DNA of 64,000 nt from Nocardioides sp. Root240. GTDB lineage: Bacteria; Actinomycetota; Actinomycetes; Propionibacteriales; Nocardioidaceae. Shown here piece by piece: positions 17,064 through 27,156 of this stretch. The stretch's first letter is position 1; the number at the start of each line of letters is the position of its first letter. The notes beneath the pieces are model-generated. The model did no database searches. It worked only from the letters and a program-made list of their open reading frames with translations, and was not told where the DNA came from. The DNA lies in the NCBI RefSeq assembly GCF_001428825.1, contig NZ_LMIT01000010.1, positions 381,906 through 445,905 of the forward strand, read 5' to 3'. Both the position numbers and the translations under genes were made by a program.

Positions 17064-17980
17064 GGCTGACGGTACGACGCCAGCGGCTGCTGGTGCTGGC
17101 GGCGGTGCTGGTGCTCGCGAGCGCCGCGGTGCTGCTGCCGCGCGTCGACGACGGCGCGCACGGGCAGGCGCAGAACGGCGCCTACCAGCCGTTCGCCTGC
17201 GACCAGCCCGGCAGCACGAACCCGCAGCAGCGGCGTCAGGACGTGCAGCTCGACAACGGCGCGGGCGACTTCAACGCGGCCGGCCGGATGTACCCGTGCC
17301 TGGCGGGGGTGCGTTGGCACCTGCAGTCCGGCAACGTCGCGACGTCCGACCCCGGCACGGCGATCGGGCAGATCCGGACGGCCTACGGGCGGAAGTTCCC
17401 CGGCACCGTCTACTACGCCGCCGCCGGCTCGCGCACCGACCTCTACCAGGTGGCCTTCAGCGGCCTGCAGTTCTGCACCGGCGACACCACGCCCGTGGGC
17501 GCGTGCCCCGCGAGCGGCACGACCGACATCCAGCTGTACGCCGACAGCGGGGACGCTCCGTCGCCGAAGCCGGCGGCGCCGTACCGGCTGACGATCGACC
17601 CGGACCAGGCGATCACCATCGGCGGAGCAGGGGTGTGGACCGAGGTGCTGGCGACGGCGAGCAGCTCGTTCACGGTGCCCGTCGCGCAGCTGCCGACGGC
17701 CACGCACCTGGCGTGCGGGCTGGTCGGCGGGACCGCGCGCGGCGGCTTCCTCGGCATCGGCGGCACCTGCGAGCTGAGCGCGGAGGACTTCGCCGGCGGC
17801 CTCGCGCAGTGGCTCGGCGGCGGCGAGAACTACACGCTGCTCGGGGTGAACCTGGACTTCTACTACCTGGTCACGCACCGCCAGAACCCGTCGGACCCGT
17901 ACACGCAGCTGCCGGTCGACGGCTCGGGCAACCCGCTCAACTCGATCCAGCTGCCCGACACCACGATCTCGGTGGGCTGA
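17060..17980 (+). CDS. unrecognised exported Cys-containing protein of the DUF6230 operon
   Basis: 306 residues from a GTG overlapping the previous stop (GTGA). An N-terminal signal anchor (RRQRLLVLAAVLVLASAAVLL) is followed by an exported domain with six cysteines: in FACDQPG, YPCLAG, FCTGDTTPVGACP (two), LACGLVGG and GTCELS, compatible with three disulfides. The middle has aromatic and Thr-rich strands, and the C terminus is LPDTTISVG. I recognise no family. It is locked into the operon by overlaps on both sides, so it probably works with the DUF6230/DUF6114 proteins. Confidence 0.7.
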   Translation: MRLTVRRQRLLVLAAVLVLASAAVLLPRVDDGAHGQAQNGAYQPFACDQPGSTNPQQRRQDVQLDNGAGDFNAAGRMYPCLAGVRWHLQSGNVATSDPGTAIGQIRTAYGRKFPGTVYYAAAGSRTDLYQVAFSGLQFCTGDTTPVGACPASGTTDIQLYADSGDAPSPKPAAPYRLTIDPDQAITIGGAGVWTEVLATASSSFTVPVAQLPTATHLACGLVGGTARGGFLGIGGTCELSAEDFAGGLAQWLGGGENYTLLGVNLDFYYLVTHRQNPSDPYTQLPVDGSGNPLNSIQLPDTTISVG

Positions 17981-18813
17981 TGGCTGCATCGATCTCGACG
18001 GGGACGGGTACCCGCTGGGGGCGGATGGTGGGCGCGCTCGCCGCCGGACTCGGCGCCCTCACCGGGCTCGCGACACTCACCTGGCACCAGGCGCTCGGCT
18101 TCGACACGACCCTGGTGATCCAGGACGGCAACGCCACCTTCTCCTCGTCGCAGATCACCGCCGACGACGCGGCGTTCGGGATGGCGCCGGTCCGGTTGGG
18201 CAACGGGACGTGGAAGAACCTGCTCCGCGCCGGCTTCGCGACGGCCAGCCTGAACGGGTTGTGCGTGTCGAAGACGGAGACCGTGCTCGGCGGCATCAAG
18301 TACACGGTGAAGCTGACCGCCGGCGACGGCGGCACCGGCCTCGAGACGCGGGCGGCCAATGCGGCGCTCGACGTCACCGCGCTGCGCGGCGCCGGCATCA
18401 ACCTCCAGGGCAGCACCCAGATCGGCCAGGCCACGACCGACCTGACGACGGCGCCCGGCGCGGCGCCGTACCTCGCCAACCCGTTCGGCGTCCCCTCGAC
18501 CTACGACGGCGGCTGGTTCGGCCCCGGCACCACGGGCCCGCAGGTCTACGGCGCGACCGGCAACGGCGGCCACGTGAACGGCCAGGGCTACACGGGCATC
18601 GACGCCACCCGCGGCTCGCTGACGAATGTCTACGGCCAGCTCTGGCAGGCCCAGGTCACCGGCAACATCACCCTGCCGAACCTGTCGATCAAGGTGCTGC
18701 CCTTCAAGGACACGATCGGCTTCAACGCCAACGGCACCCCGAACTCGACTCCCGACGGCATCGACGACCGCTCCTGCTGGACCGAGGCCCGCCAGGGCAC
18801 CTACCCCCGCTGA
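17980..18813 (+). CDS. DUF6230 family exported protein C
   Basis: 277 residues, ATG within the previous stop (TGATG). A short N terminus (TRWGRMVGALAAGLGALTGLATL) forms the membrane helix. The exported part has ATFSSSQITADD, a GLCVSK cysteine near residue 97, a Gly/Tyr-rich section with NPFGVPSTYDGGWFGPG, an ITLPNLSIKV strand matching that of protein B, and a last cysteine in RSCWTEA. It is the last gene of the operon; a palindrome cluster follows directly. Confidence 0.72.
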   Translation: MAASISTGTGTRWGRMVGALAAGLGALTGLATLTWHQALGFDTTLVIQDGNATFSSSQITADDAAFGMAPVRLGNGTWKNLLRAGFATASLNGLCVSKTETVLGGIKYTVKLTAGDGGTGLETRAANAALDVTALRGAGINLQGSTQIGQATTDLTTAPGAAPYLANPFGVPSTYDGGWFGPGTTGPQVYGATGNGGHVNGQGYTGIDATRGSLTNVYGQLWQAQVTGNITLPNLSIKVLPFKDTIGFNANGTPNSTPDGIDDRSCWTEARQGTYPR

Positions 18814-18814
18814 C

Positions 18815-18976
18815 CCACGAACCGTGCCTCGTGGCACCACGAACCGTGCCTCGTGGCACCACGAGCCGTGGCTTGTGGCTCGGCTCGGCGCCAGGACTCA
18901 CGCCTCGAACTGCCACTTCCCACACTTCGTCGTGCCACGAGGCACGGTTCGTGGTGCCCTGAGCCAGGCTTCGTGG
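18815..18976. repeat. cluster of 22-bp palindromic repeats between convergent operons
   Basis: Direct units at 18815-18836, 18837-18858 (identical: CCACGAACCGTGCCTCGTGG plus CA) and 18859-18880 (diverged) face inverted units at 18933-18954 (exact reverse complement) and 18955-18976 (diverged). Each unit is itself a hairpin (CCACGA-N8-TCGTGG), and the two sets can also pair over about 50 bp. The cluster fills the whole gap between the DUF6230 operon stop and the hspR stop, so it probably serves as a bidirectional terminator. Confidence 0.85.
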
Positions 18977-18977
18977 G

Positions 18978-19406
18978 TCAGGAGGGACGACGCCAGACCA
19001 CGATCGACTGGCCGGCGGGCGGCTGGGGCAGGGCCGGGAGGCGGGTCGGCGGGGCCGGGCGGGCGGTCAGGGCCTGGCGCAGCGCCTCGTGGGCGGCGTC
19101 CAGCTCGGCGGCCAGCTCGGCGTTGCGGGAGCGCAGCGCGGACACGGTGTTCTCGAGGTCGAGGATGCGCCTGACGCCCTCGATCCCGATGCCGGACGCG
19201 GTCAGCTCGGCGATCTCGCGGAGCCGCTCGATGTCGCGGTAGGAGTAGCGCCGCCCGCCCCCGCCCGTGCGTCCGGGCGTGATCAGCCCGACCCGCTCGT
19301 AGGTGCGCAGCGTCTGCGGGTGCAGGCCGCTGAGCTGGGCCGCCACGCTGATGACGAAGACTGAATCGTCGTCAGCGGGCGGACCCTGCGGTGGGCGGAC
19401 GGCCAT
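18978..19406 (-). CDS. hspR: MerR-family heat-shock repressor
   Basis: 142 residues. Winged HTH of the MerR type: VFVISVAAQLSGLHPQTLRTYE near residue 16, then GRRYSYRDIERLREI and a dimerisation coiled coil (about 75-115). The C-terminal Pro-rich tail ends in VVWRRPS. HspR binds HAIR operators together with DnaK as co-repressor; sites are present upstream of dnaK and clpB. It is the last gene of dnaK-grpE-dnaJ-hspR, with its start overlapping the dnaJ stop by one base. Confidence 0.93.
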   Translation of the reverse strand: MAVRPPQGPPADDDSVFVISVAAQLSGLHPQTLRTYERVGLITPGRTGGGGRRYSYRDIERLREIAELTASGIGIEGVRRILDLENTVSALRSRNAELAAELDAAHEALRQALTARPAPPTRLPALPQPPAGQSIVVWRRPS

Positions 19407-20593
19407 CAGGATGCGTCCTCGTACAGGCCGGCGCGGAGCGCGGCGTTGGCCGGAGCGGTGGCCTCGGCGTAGGCCTCGAGCGCCGCCTTCGCGGCAGCGT
19501 CGAGCGTCGCCGGGACCTGCACCTCGACCGTGGCGAGCAGGTCGCCCCGCGCGCCGTCGGCCTTGGCGGCACCCTTGCCACGGACCCGGAAGGTGCGCCC
19601 GTTCGGCGTACCGGCGGGAACCCGCAGCGTGACGGGCGAACCGCCCATGGTGGGGACCTTGATCTCGGCACCGAGCGCGAGCTCGGCGAAGGACACGGGT
19701 ACGTCGACCGTGAGGTCGTTGCCCTTGCGGCCGAACACGCGGTGCTGGGTGACCTTGACGGTGACGTAGAGGTCACCGGCCGGGCCGCCGTTCTCGCCCG
19801 CGGCGCCCTTGCCACGCAGCCGGATCCGCTGGCCGTCCTTGACCCCCGCGGGGATCTTGGCCTGGATCGTCCGCGTCGCCTGGCCCAGCCCGCTGCCGTG
19901 GCAGGTCGGGCACGGGTCGTCGTAGACCAGCTGGCGTCCGCCGCAGGCGGGGCAGGTCTCGTTCATCGAGAACGCGCCACCGACCGAGGCGGTGACCATG
20001 CCGGTCCCCTCGCACACCGGGCAGGCGTGCGGCTTGGTGCCCGGCTTGCCACCGGTGCCGCGACAGGTCGCGCAGGCACCCTCGGAGCTGATCCGCAGCG
20101 ACACCGTGACGCCCTCGAGCGACTCGGTGAACCCGATGGTCGCCGTCGTCTCGAGGTCGGTGCCCCGGACCGGGCGCGGCGCCCGCCGGCCGGCGGAGAA
20201 GCCGCCACCGAACAGGTCGCCGAAGAGGTCGCCGAAGCCACCCCCGCCGCCACCGGCGCGGTCGCGCAGCAGGTCCTCGACGTTCACGCTGCCGCCGTAG
20301 CCACCGCCACCACCGAAGCCGCCACCCGCCGGGAAGCCACCGCGGCTGAACATCTCGCGCGCCTGGTCGTACTTCTTGCGCTTGTCGGCGTCACCGATGA
20401 CGTCGTAGGCCTCCGCCACCGCCTTGAACTTCTCGTGCTTGGCGGTGTCGTCGGGGTGCGAGTCGGGGTGGTTGGCACGCGCGAGCTTGCGGTAGGCCTT
20501 CTTGATGTCGTCCTGCGACGCGGACTTCGCGACGCCGAGCTCCTTGTAGAAGTCCTTGCTGGCCCAGTCGGACCGGATGCCGTCGTCACTCAT
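19406..20593 (-). CDS. dnaJ: DnaJ co-chaperone (Hsp40)
   Basis: 395 residues. A J domain at about 10-75 has the HPD motif that stimulates DnaK ATPase, followed by a Gly/Phe-rich linker (FPAGGGFGGGGGYGG). The zinc domain has four CxxCxG motifs (CATCRG, CPVCEG, CPACGG, CPTCHG), and the C-terminal domains bind substrate. It is a type I DnaJ, as in other actinobacterial dnaK operons. It lies 43 bp downstream of grpE and overlaps hspR by one base. Confidence 0.96.
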   Translation of the reverse strand: MSDDGIRSDWASKDFYKELGVAKSASQDDIKKAYRKLARANHPDSHPDDTAKHEKFKAVAEAYDVIGDADKRKKYDQAREMFSRGGFPAGGGFGGGGGYGGSVNVEDLLRDRAGGGGGGFGDLFGDLFGGGFSAGRRAPRPVRGTDLETTATIGFTESLEGVTVSLRISSEGACATCRGTGGKPGTKPHACPVCEGTGMVTASVGGAFSMNETCPACGGRQLVYDDPCPTCHGSGLGQATRTIQAKIPAGVKDGQRIRLRGKGAAGENGGPAGDLYVTVKVTQHRVFGRKGNDLTVDVPVSFAELALGAEIKVPTMGGSPVTLRVPAGTPNGRTFRVRGKGAAKADGARGDLLATVEVQVPATLDAAAKAALEAYAEATAPANAALRAGLYEDAS

Positions 20594-20636
20594 CGCGCAC
20601 CTCCCTTCCCTTCCGTCGTGTTGTCGTGGTGGGTCG

Positions 20637-21202
20637 TCAAGCCGGGTCGACCACCAGCACCTGCGCTGCGCGCACGACCCGGTCGCCGATCTTGTAGCCG
20701 GCCTTGGCGATCACCTTGCAGGTGGTCACCTCGACCTCGGCGTCCGTGCCGATGTGCGAGAGCGCCTCGTGCACCGTGGGGTCGAACGCGTCGCCGACCT
20801 CGCCGAACTTCACCAGGCCCAGCCCGGCGACCACGCGCTCGAGCTGCTCGGCCGTGGCCTTGAAGCCACCCTCGAGCGGCTCGTGCTCGCGCGCCCGGTC
20901 GATGGTGTCGAGCACGTCGATGATCGGTGTGAGGACGGCGTACCTTGCGTTCTCCTTGAGGAGCTCGCGGTCCCGCTCGACCCGTCGCTTGTAGTTGACG
21001 AACTCCGCCTGGTTGCGCTGCAGGTCGAGGGTGCGCTCCTCGAGCTCCATCTTCGTGACGGTCAGCTCGTCGGCCTCGGCCTCCGGAACCTCGAGGCTCG
21101 CCGCGCCCTCGGCAGCGTCGGCCGCCGGGGCCTCGTCGCCCTCGGGCGAGGGAGCTGCAGTCTCCTGCAGCTCCCCCTCCTCCGGGTTGAGGTTGTCCTC
21201 GG

Positions 21203-21206
<4 letters not shown>
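20637..21206 (-). CDS. grpE: GrpE nucleotide exchange factor
   Basis: 189 residues. An acidic, Glu/Ala-rich N terminus (about 1-50) leads into a long coiled coil ([26 protein letters not shown]). The C-terminal beta domain has [14 protein letters not shown] and the closing [17 protein letters not shown]. It releases ADP from DnaK. Its start overlaps the dnaK stop by four bases. Confidence 0.96.
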
Positions 21207-23062
<1,856 letters not shown>

Positions 23063-23112
23063 GTGTGTTTCCTCCGTTGTCTGTGCTGTGCTTCAGCTCG
23101 TGATTCAAGTTA

Positions 23113-23133
23113 GTTGAGCCGGATGGACTCAAG
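23113..23133. promoter_or_regulatory. HAIR operator (HspR site) upstream of dnaK
   Basis: GTTGAGC-N7-ACTCAAG, close to the HAIR consensus CTTGAGT-N7-ACTCAAG, in the promoter region of the dnaK operon. On the minus strand, TTGAGT and TTGAAT could serve as -35 and -10 with the operator between them. Confidence 0.85.
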
Positions 23134-23273
23134 TCTGACATACGGTGCAACGGACGTCGATGCCGGGTTGTTCCCCGACGGCGCACCCTCCTTTGTGATC
23201 ATGTCCGGCACCACCCGACCGACCTACGATCGAAGGGCGGGGGTGCCACCTGACCCCGCAAGGGGGGTGGGCG

Positions 23274-24821
23274 ATGAGCCCCGAACAGGTGTCCCGCAGC
23301 CATGCCATGTGGGACCGGATCAGCCGCGGCGAGCTGAACGCCGCGGCCACCGACGCCCAGCTGCTGCTGTCCTCGCTCGACGACCCGGCCGGTCGCGCCG
23401 AGGCCCATGCCGCGCTCGGCCTGGTCCTCCAGCGGGTCGGGCGGATCGCCGAGTCCCGCGACCGGTTCGCGCGGGCGGCCGAGCTGACCCGCACCCAACC
23501 GCGCCTCCAGGCGTCGTACGTCGCCGACGAGGCAGGCTCCCGCTTCCTGCTGGGCGACCTGGCCGGCGCCGCCCGGGAGGGCGAGCAGGCCAGGCGCCTG
23601 GGCGAGCGCCACGCCAACAGGTTCGCGGCGTGCGAGGCGCTCAACACCCTGGCGGCCGTGGCGATGGCCGAGGGCCGGCCGGCGGACGCGCTGCGGCTGA
23701 CCCGCGAGGGCGTCCGGCTGCAGGCCGCCCAGCGGGAGAGCAGCGGCGGGGCGCCGATGTCGCACCTCTACCTCGGGCTGGCGCTCGTCGAGCTGGACCG
23801 GTTCGCCGACGCGGAGGACACCTTCACCACGGGCCTCGCCGCGGCGAACGCGGGCCAGCTGACCTGGTTCCACTCCATGCGCGGCCTGGCCCGCTTCCTC
23901 TCCGGGCGCTGGGACGACGCCAGCGAGGACCTCCGCGCGGCGCTCGAGTCCGCCGACCGCACCGGCACCCTGATCGCCCGGCCGCTGGCACGCGGCATCC
24001 TCGGCCTCGTCGAGGCGATCCGCGGCAACGTGACCACGGCTGCCACGCTCGTCGCGCCGCACGAGGGCACGCTGATCGCCGTGGGGATGCCCGGCGAGGA
24101 GTGGCTGGCGATGGCCCGGGCGGCGATGGCGGAGCATCCCGCGGCCTCGTACGAGTCGCTGGTCGAGGGCTGGCTGCACACCCGGCGCACGCCGTACTTC
24201 CTGAGCTGGCGGGCGCTCGCACCCGCCGTCGTGCACCAGGCCGTGCGCCACGGCGACCGCGACCTCGCGACCGAGGTGACGCAGCAGGCCGAGGCCGGGG
24301 CGGTGCTCGCGGACGACGTCGGCTCGGCCCTCGGGGCGGCGCTGCGGTGCCGCGCGATCCTCGACGCGGACCCGGACGTCGCGGTCGCCGCGGTCGACGC
24401 GCTGCGCCCGTCGGGGCGTCCCTTCGCGTTCGCGTCGGCCTGCCTCGAGGCGGCCCTGCTCCTCCACGCCGCCGGGGACGACGAGCGCTCCCGCAGCGTC
24501 CTGCACGAGTCCGCCGGGGCCTTCCACGGCCTGCGCGCCACCCCCTGGCTGGCCTACGCGGGCCAGCGGATGGTGCAGCTGGCCAGCCCACCGCCCGCGC
24601 CGGGGCGGCCGGCCGTCGTACCGGGGTGGGAGCTGCTGACGGCTGCCGAGCGCGACATCGCCGTCCTGGTGGCGAAGGGCTTGTCGAACCGGCAGATCGG
24701 CGCGGAGCTGTTCGTGTCGCCCCGCACGGTGCAGACCCACACGTCGCACATCTACGCCAAGTTGCGGATCTCCTCGCGCGTGCAGCTGTCCGCACTGCTC
24801 CACCAGCACGGCCTGGACTGA
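23274..24821 (+). CDS. TPR-like LuxR-family transcriptional regulator 1
   Basis: 515 residues; GGGGGGTG precedes the ATG. The bulk is helical repeats of TPR type (about residues 5-430, for example RAEAHAALGLVLQRVGRIAESRDRFARAAEL). The C-terminal LuxR HTH is LLTAAERDIAVLVAKGLSNRQIGAELFVSPRTVQTH with the DNA-reading helix intact. There is no AAA/NTPase domain. It is a paralogue of the 25538-27067 product, which faces it across a small gene. The signal it reads is unknown. Confidence 0.85.
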   Translation: MSPEQVSRSHAMWDRISRGELNAAATDAQLLLSSLDDPAGRAEAHAALGLVLQRVGRIAESRDRFARAAELTRTQPRLQASYVADEAGSRFLLGDLAGAAREGEQARRLGERHANRFAACEALNTLAAVAMAEGRPADALRLTREGVRLQAAQRESSGGAPMSHLYLGLALVELDRFADAEDTFTTGLAAANAGQLTWFHSMRGLARFLSGRWDDASEDLRAALESADRTGTLIARPLARGILGLVEAIRGNVTTAATLVAPHEGTLIAVGMPGEEWLAMARAAMAEHPAASYESLVEGWLHTRRTPYFLSWRALAPAVVHQAVRHGDRDLATEVTQQAEAGAVLADDVGSALGAALRCRAILDADPDVAVAAVDALRPSGRPFAFASACLEAALLLHAAGDDERSRSVLHESAGAFHGLRATPWLAYAGQRMVQLASPPPAPGRPAVVPGWELLTAAERDIAVLVAKGLSNRQIGAELFVSPRTVQTHTSHIYAKLRISSRVQLSALLHQHGLD

Positions 24822-24919
24822 GTTTTCTCCGCCAGTCGGCGGATGCCGCGACCCGTCCCGGCGAGGGAGCCTCGGGGTCGTCGGTTCTCGGGTCCACCTC
24901 TTCCACCGCAGGAGCTCCC

Positions 24920-25474
24920 ATGAAGCGATCCACCCGCCCCGGCCCTCTCTCCGAGACCCAGCAGCGCTGGCAGGAGCTCCACCGCCGGCACGGCGTGCTG
25001 CGCAGGGTCATCGACTCCGGACGGATCGACGAGGCGGACCCCGACCTGCACGCCGCCTTCCCCGACCGCGACGACCTGGTCCGGGCGCTGGTCCAGCACT
25101 GGACGACCCTGATCGGCGGCTGCGTCGACTTCGCGCTCGAGGTCGGCGAGGAGAACGACAGCGCGGAGACGCTGCGCGAGGCGCACCGGGCGGCCATGCG
25201 CCGCGAGCCGTCCCTCTACCCCCTGATCCTGCACGCCTCCCGCGGACCGCTCGGCGCGGCGCTGGTCGAGCGCGAGTACCTCCGCCTGGCCTGCGCCGTC
25301 GGCCTCGCCACCCCCGGTACGTCGGGCGCCGCGGCCTCGCACGCCGTCGCCGTCATCCTCGACGGGGTGCCCCTGCCGGGCGCGCTGCCGCGGATGTCGC
25401 GGGTCCGCTCGGCGCTCGAGTGGGTCACCGGCCCGTCGGCCGCCGCCCACCCGGTCCAGGAGCTGCTGCACTGA
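24920..25474 (+). CDS. hypothetical protein, possibly degenerate TetR-like
   Basis: 184 residues; AGGAG five bases before the ATG. Helical throughout. The segment LHAAFPDRDDLVRALVQHW near residue 45 looks like the helix-4 region of TetR regulators (F-x-s-K/R-x-x-L), and the rest resembles a ligand-binding helical bundle. However, a recognisable HTH before it is missing or very degraded, so I do not call it a regulator with confidence. It is flanked by two paralogous LuxR-type regulators and could be their target or partner. Confidence 0.55.
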   Translation: MKRSTRPGPLSETQQRWQELHRRHGVLRRVIDSGRIDEADPDLHAAFPDRDDLVRALVQHWTTLIGGCVDFALEVGEENDSAETLREAHRAAMRREPSLYPLILHASRGPLGAALVEREYLRLACAVGLATPGTSGAAASHAVAVILDGVPLPGALPRMSRVRSALEWVTGPSAAAHPVQELLH

Positions 25475-25500
25475 TCCGCTGATCCACCGACCCGTCGTCG

Positions 25501-25521
25501 CCGGGCGGGGGAGCCGCCCGG
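25501..25521. terminator. bidirectional hairpin between convergent genes
   Basis: CCGGGCGG, 5-nt loop, CCGCCCGG, placed between the stop at 25474 and the convergent stop at 25538. There is no clear T-tract, as is common in high-GC actinobacteria. Confidence 0.6.
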
Positions 25522-25537
25522 CCGATCGCCCGAGGAG

Positions 25538-27067
25538 TCAGGCGAAAAGGCCGGCGAGCTGGACCCGCCCGGTGACGTCGCACTTGCGGCAGGCCGAGGC
25601 CAGCTGCGCCTGCACGGTCCGCGGGGAGACCCCGAGCCGTTCGGCGATCAGCGGGTTGGTGAGCCCTTCCACTGCCAGCCGCACCACCCGCTGCTCGCCG
25701 GGTGTCAGCAGGTGCCAGGGCCCGGCCCGTCGCGCCAGCGCCGGTTCGACTGCGACCCGGACCAGGTCGCGGGTGACGACGGCGCTCCACGTCGTGGCAC
25801 CGAGCCGGTGGAACACGGCCGCGGCCTCGCGGAGGGCGTCCATCCGTCGTACCGGGTCGGGCGTGGTGCGCGCCGCCGCGACGCAGCCGAAGGCGAGCGG
25901 CAGCGGCCGGCCGGACCTGCGCAGCAGGTCGAGGCCGGCGTCCAGCGCCTCCGACGAGCCGGAGATCGCGGCGGCACAGCACAGGGCGGTGGCCCGGGCA
26001 CTCGTCGTACCCGAGGCGGAGGCGGCCTCCCCGACCCGCGCGCTCACCGCCTCGGCCACCGCGCGGTCGCCACGCTGGAGGGCGAGGACGACGAGCGGGT
26101 GCGCGAACACCTTCCAGGCCAGGAAGCTCGGCATGCCCCGGAGCCGGAACCAGGCCTCGCACAGGGCGTCGTACCGCTCCCGGGGGTCGTCGGTCGTCGC
26201 CGCGACCGCCAGCGCGACCCACTCCTCGCCGAGCCCGCCACCCGGCCCGAGCCGGTGCGAGCGGGCCTTCGCGATCAGCACCCGGGCGTCGCCGACGTTG
26301 CCGCGCAGGCCCTCGACGCAGGCGGCGATCCCCCAGGCCAAGGGGCGAGCGGCGAGGGCACCGGTGTGCTCGGCCCGCGCCAGCGAGCGGCGCGCCTCGT
26401 CGCGCGCGGCCTCCCAGCTGCCGTCGATGAAGTGCAGCATCGCCTGGGAGGCGAGGTACCACGCGACCTGGCCGGTGTCGCCCTCCTCGTGCGCGATCCG
26501 GATGCCCTCGGCGATCGTGGTGTGCGCCTCGTCCATCCGGTCGAGCTCGGCGAGGACCATGGCGAGCAGGACGTACGCCGTCGAGCGGTACTCCGCCTGC
26601 CCGATCCCCGCGTCGTCGTACGCCGCCGCAGCCTCCGCGCACGCCAGCGCCTCCTCCAGCCGACCGCGCCCCAGGTGCACCGCGGCGAGCGTGGTCCGCG
26701 CCTGCCGGACGGCGAAGTCGAGCCCCTGCTCCCCCGCGAGCTCGATCGCCTCGCGGGCGTCCACCTCGGCCCGGTCGAGGTCCCCGGAGAGCACGCTCGA
26801 CAAGGAGGCGACCGCAAGCACGACGGCCCGGTCGGGCGGGGAGTCGCCGACGAGCGCGAGCGCCCGCGCGAACTGGTCGCGGGAGTCGGCCATCAGCCCG
26901 GTGCGCTGCATCATCAGCCCGATCGCGGCCTCGACCCGGCCGCACTGGACCGGGTCGTCGCTGACCATCAGCAAGCGGGTGGCGCCGGCGAAGGCGCCGT
27001 CGAAGTCACCGGCCTGGATCTGCACCCACAGGTCGAGCTCGAGGTCGGACGTCGGTCGATCGCCCAT
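25538..27067 (-). CDS. TPR-like LuxR-family transcriptional regulator 2
   Basis: 509 residues, same layout as the 23274 gene: TPR-like helices (VEAAIGLMMQRTGLMADSRDQFARAL matches the other protein's RVGRIAESRDRFARAAEL) and a C-terminal HTH, LLTPGEQRVVRLAVEGLTNPLIAERLGVSPRTVQ. Its recognition helix continues AQLASACRKCDVTGR. The usual TVxxHxxxIxxKL pattern is altered (no His, Cys-rich), so its DNA specificity may differ from that of its paralogue. Start at the ATG at 27067. Confidence 0.82.
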   Translation of the reverse strand: MGDRPTSDLELDLWVQIQAGDFDGAFAGATRLLMVSDDPVQCGRVEAAIGLMMQRTGLMADSRDQFARALALVGDSPPDRAVVLAVASLSSVLSGDLDRAEVDAREAIELAGEQGLDFAVRQARTTLAAVHLGRGRLEEALACAEAAAAYDDAGIGQAEYRSTAYVLLAMVLAELDRMDEAHTTIAEGIRIAHEEGDTGQVAWYLASQAMLHFIDGSWEAARDEARRSLARAEHTGALAARPLAWGIAACVEGLRGNVGDARVLIAKARSHRLGPGGGLGEEWVALAVAATTDDPRERYDALCEAWFRLRGMPSFLAWKVFAHPLVVLALQRGDRAVAEAVSARVGEAASASGTTSARATALCCAAAISGSSEALDAGLDLLRRSGRPLPLAFGCVAAARTTPDPVRRMDALREAAAVFHRLGATTWSAVVTRDLVRVAVEPALARRAGPWHLLTPGEQRVVRLAVEGLTNPLIAERLGVSPRTVQAQLASACRKCDVTGRVQLAGLFA

Positions 27068-27156
27068 GATCCATCGTCACGCCGGTCCCCCGACCTGCCA
27101 ACTGCAGGAAACGGTGGTCGGGCGGCGCGGCATGCGAGCGCAGCGAGCCAGACGGC

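Noticed and set aside
18815..18976. CRISPR array
   Set aside because: Units are directly adjacent without spacers and two are inverted; no cas genes.
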